NCBI GenBank assembly: GCA_964293475.1
Contig: CAXYYJ010000013.1
Coordinates: 30,769 to 94,768 of the forward strand
DNA length: 64,000 nucleotides
From: UBA12170 sp964293475
Lineage (GTDB): Bacteria > Bacteroidota > Bacteroidia > Bacteroidales > UBA12170
Direction of reading: 5' to 3'
Made by a program: the position numbers and the translations under genes. Of the stretch, positions 1 to 7,722 are shown piece after piece (position 1 is the stretch's first letter; each line of letters opens with the position of its first letter). The notes below the pieces were generated by a model. It saw only the letters and a list, made by a program, of their open reading frames with translations, ran no database searches and was not told where the DNA came from.

Positions 1-562
1 CCAAAATGCTTATTTCGCTGGCTTTTCTGATGTTTTCCACCGTTAAAAGCTCCCCGGTTTCCAGGATTACTTTCAGATGGGCATTTCCGCAAGCTTGTTT
101 TATCAGCTCCACTTCTCGTTGAACTTCATCATACTTTCCTGCCAGAAATTTACCCCGCGAAATCACCATGTCGATATCGTCGGCACCCTGTTCCACAGCA
201 TATTTTACCTCGGCCACTTTAATTTCTATGGGCGATTGCCCGGCGGGGAAAGCTCCAGCAACCGACGCTACACCAACATTTTTATCGCTAAGATTGTTTT
301 TAACCACCTGAACCAAAGTAGGATACACGCAAACTGCTGCTACGTTGGGAATAGATTTTTCGGCGGAGAAATAGCCACAAGCCTGTTGTGCCAAACGGGC
401 AGCTTTTTCATCGGTATCGGCTCCTTCGAGGGTGGTTAAATCGATAAAGGAAAGAATATCTCTATATGCTTTTTGCTCATCAAGGTTTGTTTTTCCTTTT
501 GCAACCAGCATCTGAACACGGTTTTTAATTTCCTTAAGAGTATATTGATAGCTTTTGAACAT
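1..562 (-). CDS. deoC: Deoxyribose-phosphate aldolase DeoC, 3' end beyond window
   Basis: The reverse frame from the left edge encodes a DeoC-type aldolase, the class I Schiff-base enzyme that cleaves 2-deoxyribose-5-phosphate to glyceraldehyde-3-phosphate and acetaldehyde in deoxynucleoside catabolism. Diagnostic stretches are NVAAVCVYP, SVAGAFPAGQ, ADDIDMVISRGKFL and KVILETGEL; the last holds the lysine region typical of the family. About 187 codons are visible; the rest, with the second lysine, lies outside. ATG codons occur at 571 and 562. I prefer 562 because a TAnnTTTG box at 578-585 would leave almost no leader for 571. It lies downstream of gldE-gldD but has its own promoter-like box. 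Confidence 0.9.
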   Translation of the reverse strand, partial: MFKSYQYTLKEIKNRVQMLVAKGKTNLDEQKAYRDILSFIDLTTLEGADTDEKAARLAQQACGYFSAEKSIPNVAAVCVYPTLVQVVKNNLSDKNVGVASVAGAFPAGQSPIEIKVAEVKYAVEQGADDIDMVISRGKFLAGKYDEVQREVELIKQACGNAHLKVILETGELLTVENIRKASEISIL

Positions 563-577
563 GGTTATCATTTTTCA

Positions 578-585
578 CAAAAATA
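578..585 (-). promoter_or_regulatory. Predicted -7 promoter element of deoC
   Basis: Reads TATTTTTG on the minus strand, matching the Bacteroidota TAnnTTTG -7 consensus. It lies about 15 nt before the ATG at 562. No good -33 TTTG is visible. Confidence 0.4.
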
Positions 586-624
586 CGATTGTTTTTTTAT
601 TGGGCGAAGTCTAAAAAATATCTG

Positions 625-1230
625 CTATTTGGTTGAAGCAGAAGGGGCTTTGTTTTCCCATTTAAAAGACTCTATCATTCGCAGAATATCGGCTTCCAGA
701 AAATCAATCACCGGCTGAAGTGAGTCGTTGTTGGGGGTAAAGTTGAAATACAAAGCTCCCCGCAAAAAATGGGTTGTGCTGTCGGTAAGGTAAAACTGGT
801 AGGGCGATGCAGCTTCGGAACCGACTATCTCATAAGCCATTCCATATACTTTAAGCTCTTTGTTCAGATACATTTGCTCGTTGATGGCATTGGCTTTTGG
901 AATGTGCTTATTCATCATTTTGTGCATATCGTTTAGCAGCGTGTCTAAGTTATTGTCTACCATTTTGTAGCTCACATGAATTTGCGCTTTTAGCCGGGGA
1001 TAATGGATGTTGATCCAGTATTTTTCGGGTTCAATGGGTGGTGGAGTCACCACAGCATAGGTTGCCACATCGAAACTATAGGGAAATCCTTCGGGATGAA
1101 ACTTTTTATAACCTTTTTCGGGCAATGAAATTCTGAAATATCCCCGGGGTTTGGGTTGATATGCTTCGTCGCAGGCTATGAAAGTCAACGAAATGAGTAA
1201 AACGGCTATAATTTTAGTTATGATATTCAA
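625..1230 (-). CDS. gldD: Gliding motility lipoprotein GldD
   Basis: 201 aa. An N-terminal hydrophobic segment ends in a lipobox (TFIAC, Cys20), so it is a probable outer- or periplasm-facing lipoprotein. The start of the mature protein (PKPRGYFRI), the YWINIHYP region and the C-terminal TPNNDSL/PVIDFL region are characteristic of GldD, known in Flavobacterium as essential for gliding and for T9SS function. It begins 4 bp after the stop of gldE, the conserved gldE-gldD order, so the two are surely co-transcribed. The molecular role of GldD is not established. Confidence 0.88.
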   Translation of the reverse strand: MNIITKIIAVLLISLTFIACDEAYQPKPRGYFRISLPEKGYKKFHPEGFPYSFDVATYAVVTPPPIEPEKYWINIHYPRLKAQIHVSYKMVDNNLDTLLNDMHKMMNKHIPKANAINEQMYLNKELKVYGMAYEIVGSEAASPYQFYLTDSTTHFLRGALYFNFTPNNDSLQPVIDFLEADILRMIESFKWENKAPSASTK

Positions 1231-1234
1231 GGAG

Positions 1235-2578
1235 TTACTTTTTTTCGGGCAATGTAATTTTTATTTTCTTGATTCGCTTATGATCCAGCGCTATTATCTC
1301 GAAGCGATATTTTTTGTAAGTGATATGGGTATTTTTCGATGGGATATTTCCATAGATTTCCAGAAATAAGCCCGCCAAAGTATCAAAATCACCTTGTACG
1401 TCGTCAAAAATGCTGCTGTCAATTTTCAATATCTTGCAAACGTCGTTGATAGATGTTTTGGCTTCGAAAATATAGTTTTTTTCGTCGAGCTTCTCAAAAT
1501 CGATTTCCAGTTCGGTGTCGTCGAATTCGTCGTTAATTTCACCCACAATTTCCTCCAGAATATCTTCGAGCGTTACCAACCCCGAGGTACCACCATATTC
1601 ATCAACCACTATGGCTAAATGGATTTTTTTCTGGCGGAATTCCTGTAGCAAATCGTTAATTTTCTTATTCTCAGGTACAAAGAAAGCCTGTCTGATGAGT
1701 TTTTGCCATTTAAAATCGGCGGTTTCGTTTAAATAAGGCAATAAATCTTTCACATAAAGTACGCCTTTTATATGATCGAGCGATTCGCTATAAACCGGAA
1801 TTCTACTAAATCCGCTTTCCTTCACCTGCTCCATAATTTGGAGAAAGTCGTCGCTATGGTCTATGGAAGAAATATCGACCCTGGCTTTCATCACCTCCGA
1901 TGTTTCCATATCGGAGAACTTCACAATGCCTTTAAGAATATTTTTTCCTTCCTCGTTGGTAATTCCTTCGTTTGTGAGGTCAATGGCTTCGTCGAGCTCG
2001 CTTTTACTAATATCGTGACCCTTTTTGGTGATTCTTTTGTCAACCAGCGAAGTGCTATAAGCCAGCACGGTGCTGAATGGTCCCAGGAGTTTGAAGATAA
2101 AATAGAGTGGGTTGGCTGCCTGAAAAGCAAATTTGGAATTTACCTGATTGGCATAAATTTTTGGGGTGATTTCGCCGAATAGCAAAAGCAAGAAGGTGAC
2201 AATTATTACTTCGAAAAAAAATCCTAAAGTGGGATATTCTGTAAAGTCAAAAACCATGCTGGTTAGATAGGCCGAAAGAATTACTATGGCTACATTCACA
2301 AAATTATTGGCAATAAGAATGGTGGCCAACAGCTTTTTGGGATGATTGATTAAATATAGAATTCTTTGACTTTTTATATTATTAACTTCTTCAATTTCAG
2401 CTAACTGGTGGGTTGATAGTGAGAAAAACGACGTCTCGCTGCCCGAAATAAATGCCGAAATAAATATGAGAGCAACTAAAACAATTAAGCCAACAAAAAG
2501 GCCAATATCCGGTGTAAAATGTATAATGGAGTTTAAAAGGATGAATATACCCGGTAAGGGATCGGTGATTTGTTCCAA
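1235..2578 (-). CDS. gldE: Gliding motility-associated protein GldE (CNNM/CorC family)
   Basis: 447 aa with the architecture of HlyC/CorC/CNNM membrane proteins: an N-terminal DUF21 membrane domain with several helices (about residues 20-200, including SGSETSFFSLS and FGEITPKIYANQ), a CBS pair (about 215-335, with the VVDEYGGTSGLVTLEDILEE signature) and a C-terminal CorC/HlyC domain (about 350-440). Relatives are Mg/Co-type transporters. GldE is the variant that sits directly upstream of gldD in gliding Bacteroidota, and that neighbour is what decides the name. It is the first gene of the gldE-gldD pair, with a -7 box upstream. Confidence 0.88.
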   Translation of the reverse strand: MEQITDPLPGIFILLNSIIHFTPDIGLFVGLIVLVALIFISAFISGSETSFFSLSTHQLAEIEEVNNIKSQRILYLINHPKKLLATILIANNFVNVAIVILSAYLTSMVFDFTEYPTLGFFFEVIIVTFLLLLFGEITPKIYANQVNSKFAFQAANPLYFIFKLLGPFSTVLAYSTSLVDKRITKKGHDISKSELDEAIDLTNEGITNEEGKNILKGIVKFSDMETSEVMKARVDISSIDHSDDFLQIMEQVKESGFSRIPVYSESLDHIKGVLYVKDLLPYLNETADFKWQKLIRQAFFVPENKKINDLLQEFRQKKIHLAIVVDEYGGTSGLVTLEDILEEIVGEINDEFDDTELEIDFEKLDEKNYIFEAKTSINDVCKILKIDSSIFDDVQGDFDTLAGLFLEIYGNIPSKNTHITYKKYRFEIIALDHKRIKKIKITLPEKK

Positions 2579-2605
2579 AACTTATTATTGTATTGATTAG
2601 CCCCG

Positions 2606-2613
2606 CAAAAATA
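2606..2613 (-). promoter_or_regulatory. Predicted -7 promoter element of gldE-gldD
   Basis: TATTTTTG on the minus strand, 27 nt before the gldE ATG. It matches the Bacteroidota TAnnTTTG consensus; the -33 element is not clear. Confidence 0.4.
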
Positions 2614-2723
2614 GATTTTTTTTATGAATTGGTGAGCCCATTCTTCGAATTTACAATTTATTCATTTTTAATTTGCTATTGGGGCTCAGCTTGCAAGAAG
2701 CATTTGATGCCAAAAACTCCTGC

Positions 2724-3515
2724 TTATTTCGATAAAATGAAATAGGCGGTGGTGGTGAAAAAATCGCGCAAATGCGGAATGGCTGCAATAATACTCAGCT
2801 GTTTTCGCGGTTTGAGCCCAAATTTGTACTTGTAGTTGGGGTTGATGAGGTAAAATTGCTTCCTGACCAATTGAAGCCCGGCTTTCGCAACAATTCGGTA
2901 AAAGCGGTTAATGCTGATTTGAGTATCTTTTATCTCCAACTGACTTTCGATTACCTCGGGGCGTTCTTTACTCCACTGCATCACCTTTCGATACATGCCT
3001 CGTGGAAGCAGATGAAAATAGGGTAGTTTGCTCAGTTTCTTGTGGCTCAACATTTGCTGATGTCCGCCAAAAGGCATGCGCCAGGGCGGCATCGCTATAA
3101 AAATGATTCCTTTTTCGTTGAGCAGTTCTTTCAGCCTGACAAGCATAGCTTCCTGATCGTGAACATGTTCTATCACATCTTTCAATATGATTAAATCGAA
3201 ACCTTCGCCCAATTCCTTGAGGCTGATTTGGTGAATATCGCGGTGATAAAACTGAACCAGACCTTTTTTTAGCTCGTCGGCCATAAAACTTTCGGCTCTT
3301 TTTATTTTCTCCCCATTGAGCTCTATGCCAATTCCTTTATGACCTTGTTCAATAAACGCCTTTAATACGCCAGCTTCCGCCGAACCTACTTCGCAAATTC
3401 TCAAATTTTTGTTTTGAGATAAATAGGGCGCTACAAACGGTATGATATAGTCGCGCGAATGTTCGTACTGCTGCTGAAAGTAAATGCTGCGTTCCTGATG
3501 AAAGTCAAATGCCAT
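2724..3515 (-). CDS. Class I SAM-dependent methyltransferase
   Basis: 263 aa from the ATG at 3515. The Rossmann-type SAM-binding motif I is ICEVGSAEAG, followed by acidic motif II (GIGIELNG), then DLIILKDVIEHVHD as motif IV/V, the pattern of Methyltransf_11/23 enzymes that modify small molecules or lipids. An in-frame ATG at 3542 would overlap the upstream gene by 13 bp; starting at 3515 leaves a short gap and loses only nine residues. It is the last gene of the four-gene minus-strand run starting at 7352. The substrate is unknown. Confidence 0.75.
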   Translation of the reverse strand: MAFDFHQERSIYFQQQYEHSRDYIIPFVAPYLSQNKNLRICEVGSAEAGVLKAFIEQGHKGIGIELNGEKIKRAESFMADELKKGLVQFYHRDIHQISLKELGEGFDLIILKDVIEHVHDQEAMLVRLKELLNEKGIIFIAMPPWRMPFGGHQQMLSHKKLSKLPYFHLLPRGMYRKVMQWSKERPEVIESQLEIKDTQISINRFYRIVAKAGLQLVRKQFYLINPNYKYKFGLKPRKQLSIIAAIPHLRDFFTTTAYFILSK

Positions 3516-3529
3516 TTTTTTCGAGTTAA

Positions 3530-5017
3530 TTATAAATACCAAATCAGGCCCAAAATTGCAAAATGTTGGTTGTACTGATAACTAAGGATCGATTCCTTGT
3601 ATTCTGTTTCGTAAAAGCCTTGATAAGTGGAGCTTGGCGTATAATCGCTCACCTGGTAAGCCGAATAATCGGTGCTCTTTTGTGTAATTTGATAATGAAG
3701 TGTTATGTAAATTTTCTTCATCAGTGGGTAGCTTAGCATAAAATCGCCTTTGTAGGAAGTATGATCCGACCAATTATAAACCAGTCCGACTCCAGGCTCG
3801 GTAGTATGCAACAAATCGCCAAAGGTGGCAGAAGCCATAAAATTCAGCTTTTTATATAATTTCCCACCGGTTGTAACCTTATAAATAAAACGCCCTTCGT
3901 CTTCATGAAAATACAAAAGCCTGTTGGTGATGTACATACTGTAATTTCCAAGGGGAAGAAGCGTAATTTCCCCGCCCAGTTGCCATTGATTTTTATCGGC
4001 TATTTGCGAATAATTACCCAGAATTGAAATATCGGTTATCGAAACCTTTTTCTTCAGGCCAAAACCCAGCACATAATCCTTATCGCTGAAGTTTCCTGTG
4101 AAATCGTTAAAATCAGGGTTCACTTTTAAAATGGTGTCCTGTTGATCCGGAAGAGAGTAGCTTATGTCTTCAATTTCGGAATATTTGTACATTCCCTTAT
4201 AGTACAAGGCATGAACATTCAGATTCACACTCCACCCATTGCCTAAAGAGGGCTCCAGCATGAAAAAAATCTCGTTTTGTGATATTTTTCCGGTAGTGGT
4301 TTCCAGTTCATTATTGAGTTTTTGGCTGATAAAGGCTGATTGAATATCGTGACGTACAAATGCCCCATACCATCTGACATACCTTCCTAAGTGACCCGCC
4401 AACCCCAGATTGACAAACGATTGGTTATCGCGGATTATAGCCTGACCGAGTAAAGTATTTTTATTTTGTGGCAAAATGGAATTCAACTTGTCCTGGTTTC
4501 CGGTGAAAGAATAGCCAAAAGATGCGTGAGCCAGCGTTAAAAAATTGGGGGAAATTTTTTTAGTCAGCTGAGCTTGTTGAGGTGAATGGGCATAAACAGA
4601 ATCGGGAAATAAGGCTTTTCGAATGGCCATTTGCTGTTCGAAGTTAGAATGATCAAAACTGCTGTAGGCTACTTCTTCGCGTCCTCCATTAATGGCAGCA
4701 AAGTATTTGAAATAGGCGGCATTAACATCGTTGCTCAGAAAGCCTAAAGCCTTGTCATACTGCATTTCAGCTTTTCTGAAATTCCCCTGATGGTCGTACG
4801 CCAACCCCATTCTCATTCTCAGAAAATAGAAATCGTAACCTTTATAAAGGGCTTCCTTACCAATATCAATAACGCTATCCCATTGATTTTGAGTATAGTA
4901 ATAGTAAGTAATAGAGTCGTAAATATCGTTTTCGGTTTTGGTTTGTGCGGTTAGGGTAACTGATGATAGCGAAGCCAAAATGATGCTGATAGTAAGGGCT
5001 ATAAATCTAATTTTCAT
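3530..5017 (-). CDS. Secreted TPR protein with outer-membrane beta-barrel
   Basis: 495 aa. A signal peptide (about 1-24, cleaved near LTAQ) is followed by a TPR-like helical region (about 30-130: QNQWDSVIDIGKEAL, HQGNFRKAEMQYDKAL) and then a long run of alternating-pattern, aromatic-rich strands to the C terminus ending in LGLIWYL, as in outer-membrane beta-barrels. This TPR-plus-barrel plan resembles YaiO-like proteins, but I do not assign a family. Its ATG overlaps the stop of the methyltransferase gene by 4 bp (ATGA), implying translational coupling, an odd pairing of an envelope protein with a DNA-modification gene. Confidence 0.7.
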   Translation of the reverse strand: MKIRFIALTISIILASLSSVTLTAQTKTENDIYDSITYYYYTQNQWDSVIDIGKEALYKGYDFYFLRMRMGLAYDHQGNFRKAEMQYDKALGFLSNDVNAAYFKYFAAINGGREEVAYSSFDHSNFEQQMAIRKALFPDSVYAHSPQQAQLTKKISPNFLTLAHASFGYSFTGNQDKLNSILPQNKNTLLGQAIIRDNQSFVNLGLAGHLGRYVRWYGAFVRHDIQSAFISQKLNNELETTTGKISQNEIFFMLEPSLGNGWSVNLNVHALYYKGMYKYSEIEDISYSLPDQQDTILKVNPDFNDFTGNFSDKDYVLGFGLKKKVSITDISILGNYSQIADKNQWQLGGEITLLPLGNYSMYITNRLLYFHEDEGRFIYKVTTGGKLYKKLNFMASATFGDLLHTTEPGVGLVYNWSDHTSYKGDFMLSYPLMKKIYITLHYQITQKSTDYSAYQVSDYTPSSTYQGFYETEYKESILSYQYNQHFAILGLIWYL

Positions 5018-6471
5018 GGGGTTAGTGGTTTTACAAAACTTAAACAGTATTGATGAAAAGTGTTACTGACAAATGTATTCCCAAATCCGTAGGGTGCAAT
5101 GGAAATATCATCCTGAAGCCAAAAACTTTCGGGCAAAAGTATCATTTTTTTCATCAGCCTTTGGGCTAAATCCCAGGCAAAAGGATAATTGGAGCCGTGC
5201 TTCTTAATATTTTTCACCACAATGGTCATCACAGCCCCTGGTTTCATGAGATCGAACAGCTCATTGTAAATTTTCTCCAGCTCATCCAGAAACTCTTCAT
5301 AGGAATCCATATTGCCTAAATCGAGTTTCCCCAACTTGCTCTCAGGGTCGCTATAATTTACTTGCAGACCTTTGCTCGCTCTTTTTGCTTGGTTTTCAGC
5401 TCCTTTCATATTGAGCATATTCCAATAGGGCGGTGAGGTGAAAATGTAATCAAGATGACCTATATCGTCAGAGTCAATTTCTCTAATGTCTTTATTGATA
5501 ACCTTGAAGAATGTTTCGCGGTCAATGGCTTTTTCAAATAGGGTGGGATTTTGGTGGTAAACTGCATGGCATCGTTCGCTGGCAATTTTCGAAAAAAACT
5601 CGCTGAGCTCGATGCCCACGGCGTTTCTGTTTTTGGCTATGGCTGCAACCACGGTACTTCCGGTGCCACACATGGGATCGAGTACCAAATCCTTTTCGTG
5701 GGTAAAAACATCGAGATACAGGTTCACAAGCTCCTCGGGAAATTTGGCAGGATGGAGAATTTCTTTCCTGTTTCGTGGCTTGGGCTTTAAAATAAACCAG
5801 CTGGGAAACAAGCCTTTATGTTGAAAATCGGGTAATCTTTGATGTTTTAAAAATCCAAAGTCTTCTATAGATACCTGAGTTCCGCTTTTCTCGTCATTTC
5901 TAAAGTACAGTTGATAGAACAGTTGATTGTCTGTGTGAAAATGATTTTGGGGAGTATGGGATTCTGGTATTTCGAGACAGCCTATTTTTTCATCTTTCAG
6001 GCTGAGTGTAGCACTCAGGGTTTTTGCCAAATCCCATGCCAAGGGGAAATATTGGTCTTCGGTTTGAAGGTTGGGGATAATAATGCTGAGAAACCGGCGG
6101 TGGTAGAGTTTTTCTTTTAATTGAGCGGTAAGACTTAGTATTCGAGTTTTGAGTTTCTGCCAACTATGCTCGTCAACAACCTGTTCCATCATTCCGCGAA
6201 CATCGAGCAAGGCAAACTGCAATTGATTGGCATTGTTTAATTTATCCCCCGAATAAAAATGAGCGGCTTCTTCCAGGGCACAGTTTTTTGCTATTTTCTC
6301 CTGATCTGGATTTCCCCAAAAGAAGAAGTTTCTGTCCATTTCTTCCGAATCGAATTTCATGAAAAAACGAATGCTTTTTCTATACAAATCCTCATCCGTT
6401 GTAAATTTAAACCACGATTTCTGATAGGGTAACCATTCTTTGGAATCTATATTGTTAAAGCGGTTTATCAT
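5014..6471 (-). CDS. DNA methyltransferase (N4-cytosine/N6-adenine type) with internal duplication
   Basis: 485 aa. Motif X-like HPAKFPEELV is followed by SAM motif I (LDPMCGTGST, residues 264-273) and catalytic motif IV TSPPYW (345-350). The serine before PPY is typical of N4-cytosine methylases. The C-terminal segment (about 390-475, with YPFAWDLAQRL) is echoed in the N-terminal half (about 95-190, with YFPLAWDLAKTL), as if a methylase domain had been duplicated and trimmed. No restriction endonuclease is adjacent. It overlaps both neighbours by 4 bp. It could be an orphan modification enzyme or part of a defence or phage-derived cassette; the specificity cannot be read. Confidence 0.8.
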   Translation of the reverse strand: MINRFNNIDSKEWLPYQKSWFKFTTDEDLYRKSIRFFMKFDSEEMDRNFFFWGNPDQEKIAKNCALEEAAHFYSGDKLNNANQLQFALLDVRGMMEQVVDEHSWQKLKTRILSLTAQLKEKLYHRRFLSIIIPNLQTEDQYFPLAWDLAKTLSATLSLKDEKIGCLEIPESHTPQNHFHTDNQLFYQLYFRNDEKSGTQVSIEDFGFLKHQRLPDFQHKGLFPSWFILKPKPRNRKEILHPAKFPEELVNLYLDVFTHEKDLVLDPMCGTGSTVVAAIAKNRNAVGIELSEFFSKIASERCHAVYHQNPTLFEKAIDRETFFKVINKDIREIDSDDIGHLDYIFTSPPYWNMLNMKGAENQAKRASKGLQVNYSDPESKLGKLDLGNMDSYEEFLDELEKIYNELFDLMKPGAVMTIVVKNIKKHGSNYPFAWDLAQRLMKKMILLPESFWLQDDISIAPYGFGNTFVSNTFHQYCLSFVKPLTP

Positions 6472-7352
6472 AATATTTTATTGGTTTTTAATCTGTCAAT
6501 AATTTTTAAAGACGAAATATCCATTTTCGAAAAAGCAAACCATTTTTTACCCAGGTCTTTTAAACTTGCCCCAAAATGATATACATCAACTTCATCTATA
6601 ATTAGAAAACGATCGTGAGCTTCTTTAAATTCCTTAATATTAATCTGTTCGTATTGCTCATGGTGTTTCGAGATATCTAATTTTAGTTGTTGAGATATTT
6701 TTCTTGTCAAAATCGTAAAGTTGACTCCGGGGTTGCGTTTTGTAAAGTGCAATAATACGCTGTCATCTATGTAGTTATCTATTAGAATGATTGATGTTTT
6801 TGCTTGTCTTATTAAATCTGAAACAAAGGAAAAGGCATCAAATATCTGACCTTCGAAGAAAATATCCTGTTTTGGTTGAGTCCTTTTGTCATCCAAAGCT
6901 TTAAATATCTGGTCAAATTGTTCGTCAGCCAAAAAAAGTTTTTTCTCAACTTTGTCAAGCCGCTGAAAAATGTTAGCATTTGTAATGATAAATTTTTTCA
7001 TTTCCACAAATGCCTGAATGATAAGAATTGAGACTTCAATCGCTTTTTTACTTCTTAGAACCGCGGATAACATTGCGACCCCTTGCTCTGTAAATGCGTA
7101 TGGATTATTTGATGAATGCTTTAAATTTTTAAACCGGTCACAATCTGTTACCAGTTGCTGTTTTTCACCATCATTCAACTGAAACCTAAATGTTTCTGGA
7201 AATCTTTCCGGATTTCTTTTAACTGCTTGATTTAGTGCTTTTGTTTCAATTCCATATAGATTGGCAAGGTCGCTGTCAATCATTACCTGAGTGGATCTGA
7301 AGGCAAATATGCTGTCCAGTATGTGATTATTGATTAGTATCTCACCATTCAT
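6468..7352 (-). CDS. ORF6N-domain protein with PLD-like C-terminal domain
   Basis: 294 aa. The N-terminal ORF6N domain (about 5-100; VMIDSDLANLYGIETKALNQ, RFPETFRFQL, AFTEQGVAMLS) is a DNA-binding module common in phages and Bacteroidota. A short coiled linker (about 120-155) leads to a C-terminal region (about 165-285) resembling phospholipase D-like domains, with HDRFLIID (246-253) as a single HxK/R-x4-D-type motif followed by GASLKDLGKK. One such motif implies dimerisation or a non-catalytic role. It is the first gene of the operon and overlaps the methyltransferase start (ATGA). Proteins of this two-domain design recur in the phylum without known function. Confidence 0.8.
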   Translation of the reverse strand: MNGEILINNHILDSIFAFRSTQVMIDSDLANLYGIETKALNQAVKRNPERFPETFRFQLNDGEKQQLVTDCDRFKNLKHSSNNPYAFTEQGVAMLSAVLRSKKAIEVSILIIQAFVEMKKFIITNANIFQRLDKVEKKLFLADEQFDQIFKALDDKRTQPKQDIFFEGQIFDAFSFVSDLIRQAKTSIILIDNYIDDSVLLHFTKRNPGVNFTILTRKISQQLKLDISKHHEQYEQINIKEFKEAHDRFLIIDEVDVYHFGASLKDLGKKWFAFSKMDISSLKIIDRLKTNKIL

Positions 7353-7584
7353 TTGAGTAGATTTCTGTTGTGCTTAATCAGTTTTTTGAGATGAACACTT
7401 TGGTTTTAATTCAAAAAACCTGGAAAGTAAAAATTTATTTGTGGCTAAATTACAAAAATCCCGCTTAAATTAAGATTTAGCGATTTAGACAGAAATAAAC
7501 AAAAAGGTTTGTCAACTCATATTTTGTATTTTGAAGGCGACCAATCATAGAACAAAAATTATCAAATTTTTCTCCCAATTATCT

Positions 7585-7592
7585 TAAATTTG
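7585..7592 (+). promoter_or_regulatory. Predicted -7 promoter element of leuS
   Basis: TAAATTTG, matching TAnnTTTG. It implies a leader of roughly 125 nt that contains the palindrome at 7655-7674. Confidence 0.35.
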
Positions 7593-7654
7593 CCCGCTCA
7601 AATAAGTAAACAAGTAACTATTTAAATTTCTTTTTTCCCTTGCGCCTTCGCGCC

Positions 7655-7674
7655 CCTGCCTATCGGCAGGCAGG
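7655..7674. repeat. GC-rich palindromic (REP-like) element in leuS leader
   Basis: CCTGCCTATCGGCAGGCAGG: CTGCC pairs with GGCAG around a four-base loop, with an extra CAGG. It is much more GC-rich than the flanks. Short GC-rich palindromes of this type are often dispersed in Bacteroidota genomes; only one copy is in this window. Confidence 0.45.
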
Positions 7675-7722
7675 TTTGTGGCAATTGAATTCAGAATAGA
7701 CCATCATATAAAAGACAATAGC

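Larger units (their letters stand above)
7353..7722. other. Intergenic region between divergent ORF6N gene and leuS
   Basis: 370 bp. Holds a -7 box for leuS (7585-7592), an AT-rich stretch, and a GC-rich palindromic element at 7655-7674 preceded by a CTTGCGCCTTCGCG motif. A GTG at 7678 is in frame with leuS, but the coding pattern begins at ATG 7723. No small gene is convincing. Confidence 0.6.

Noticed and set aside
7678..7722. GTG 7678 as leuS start
   Set aside because: The added 15 residues do not resemble a LeuRS N terminus, and the GC-rich palindrome abuts it.
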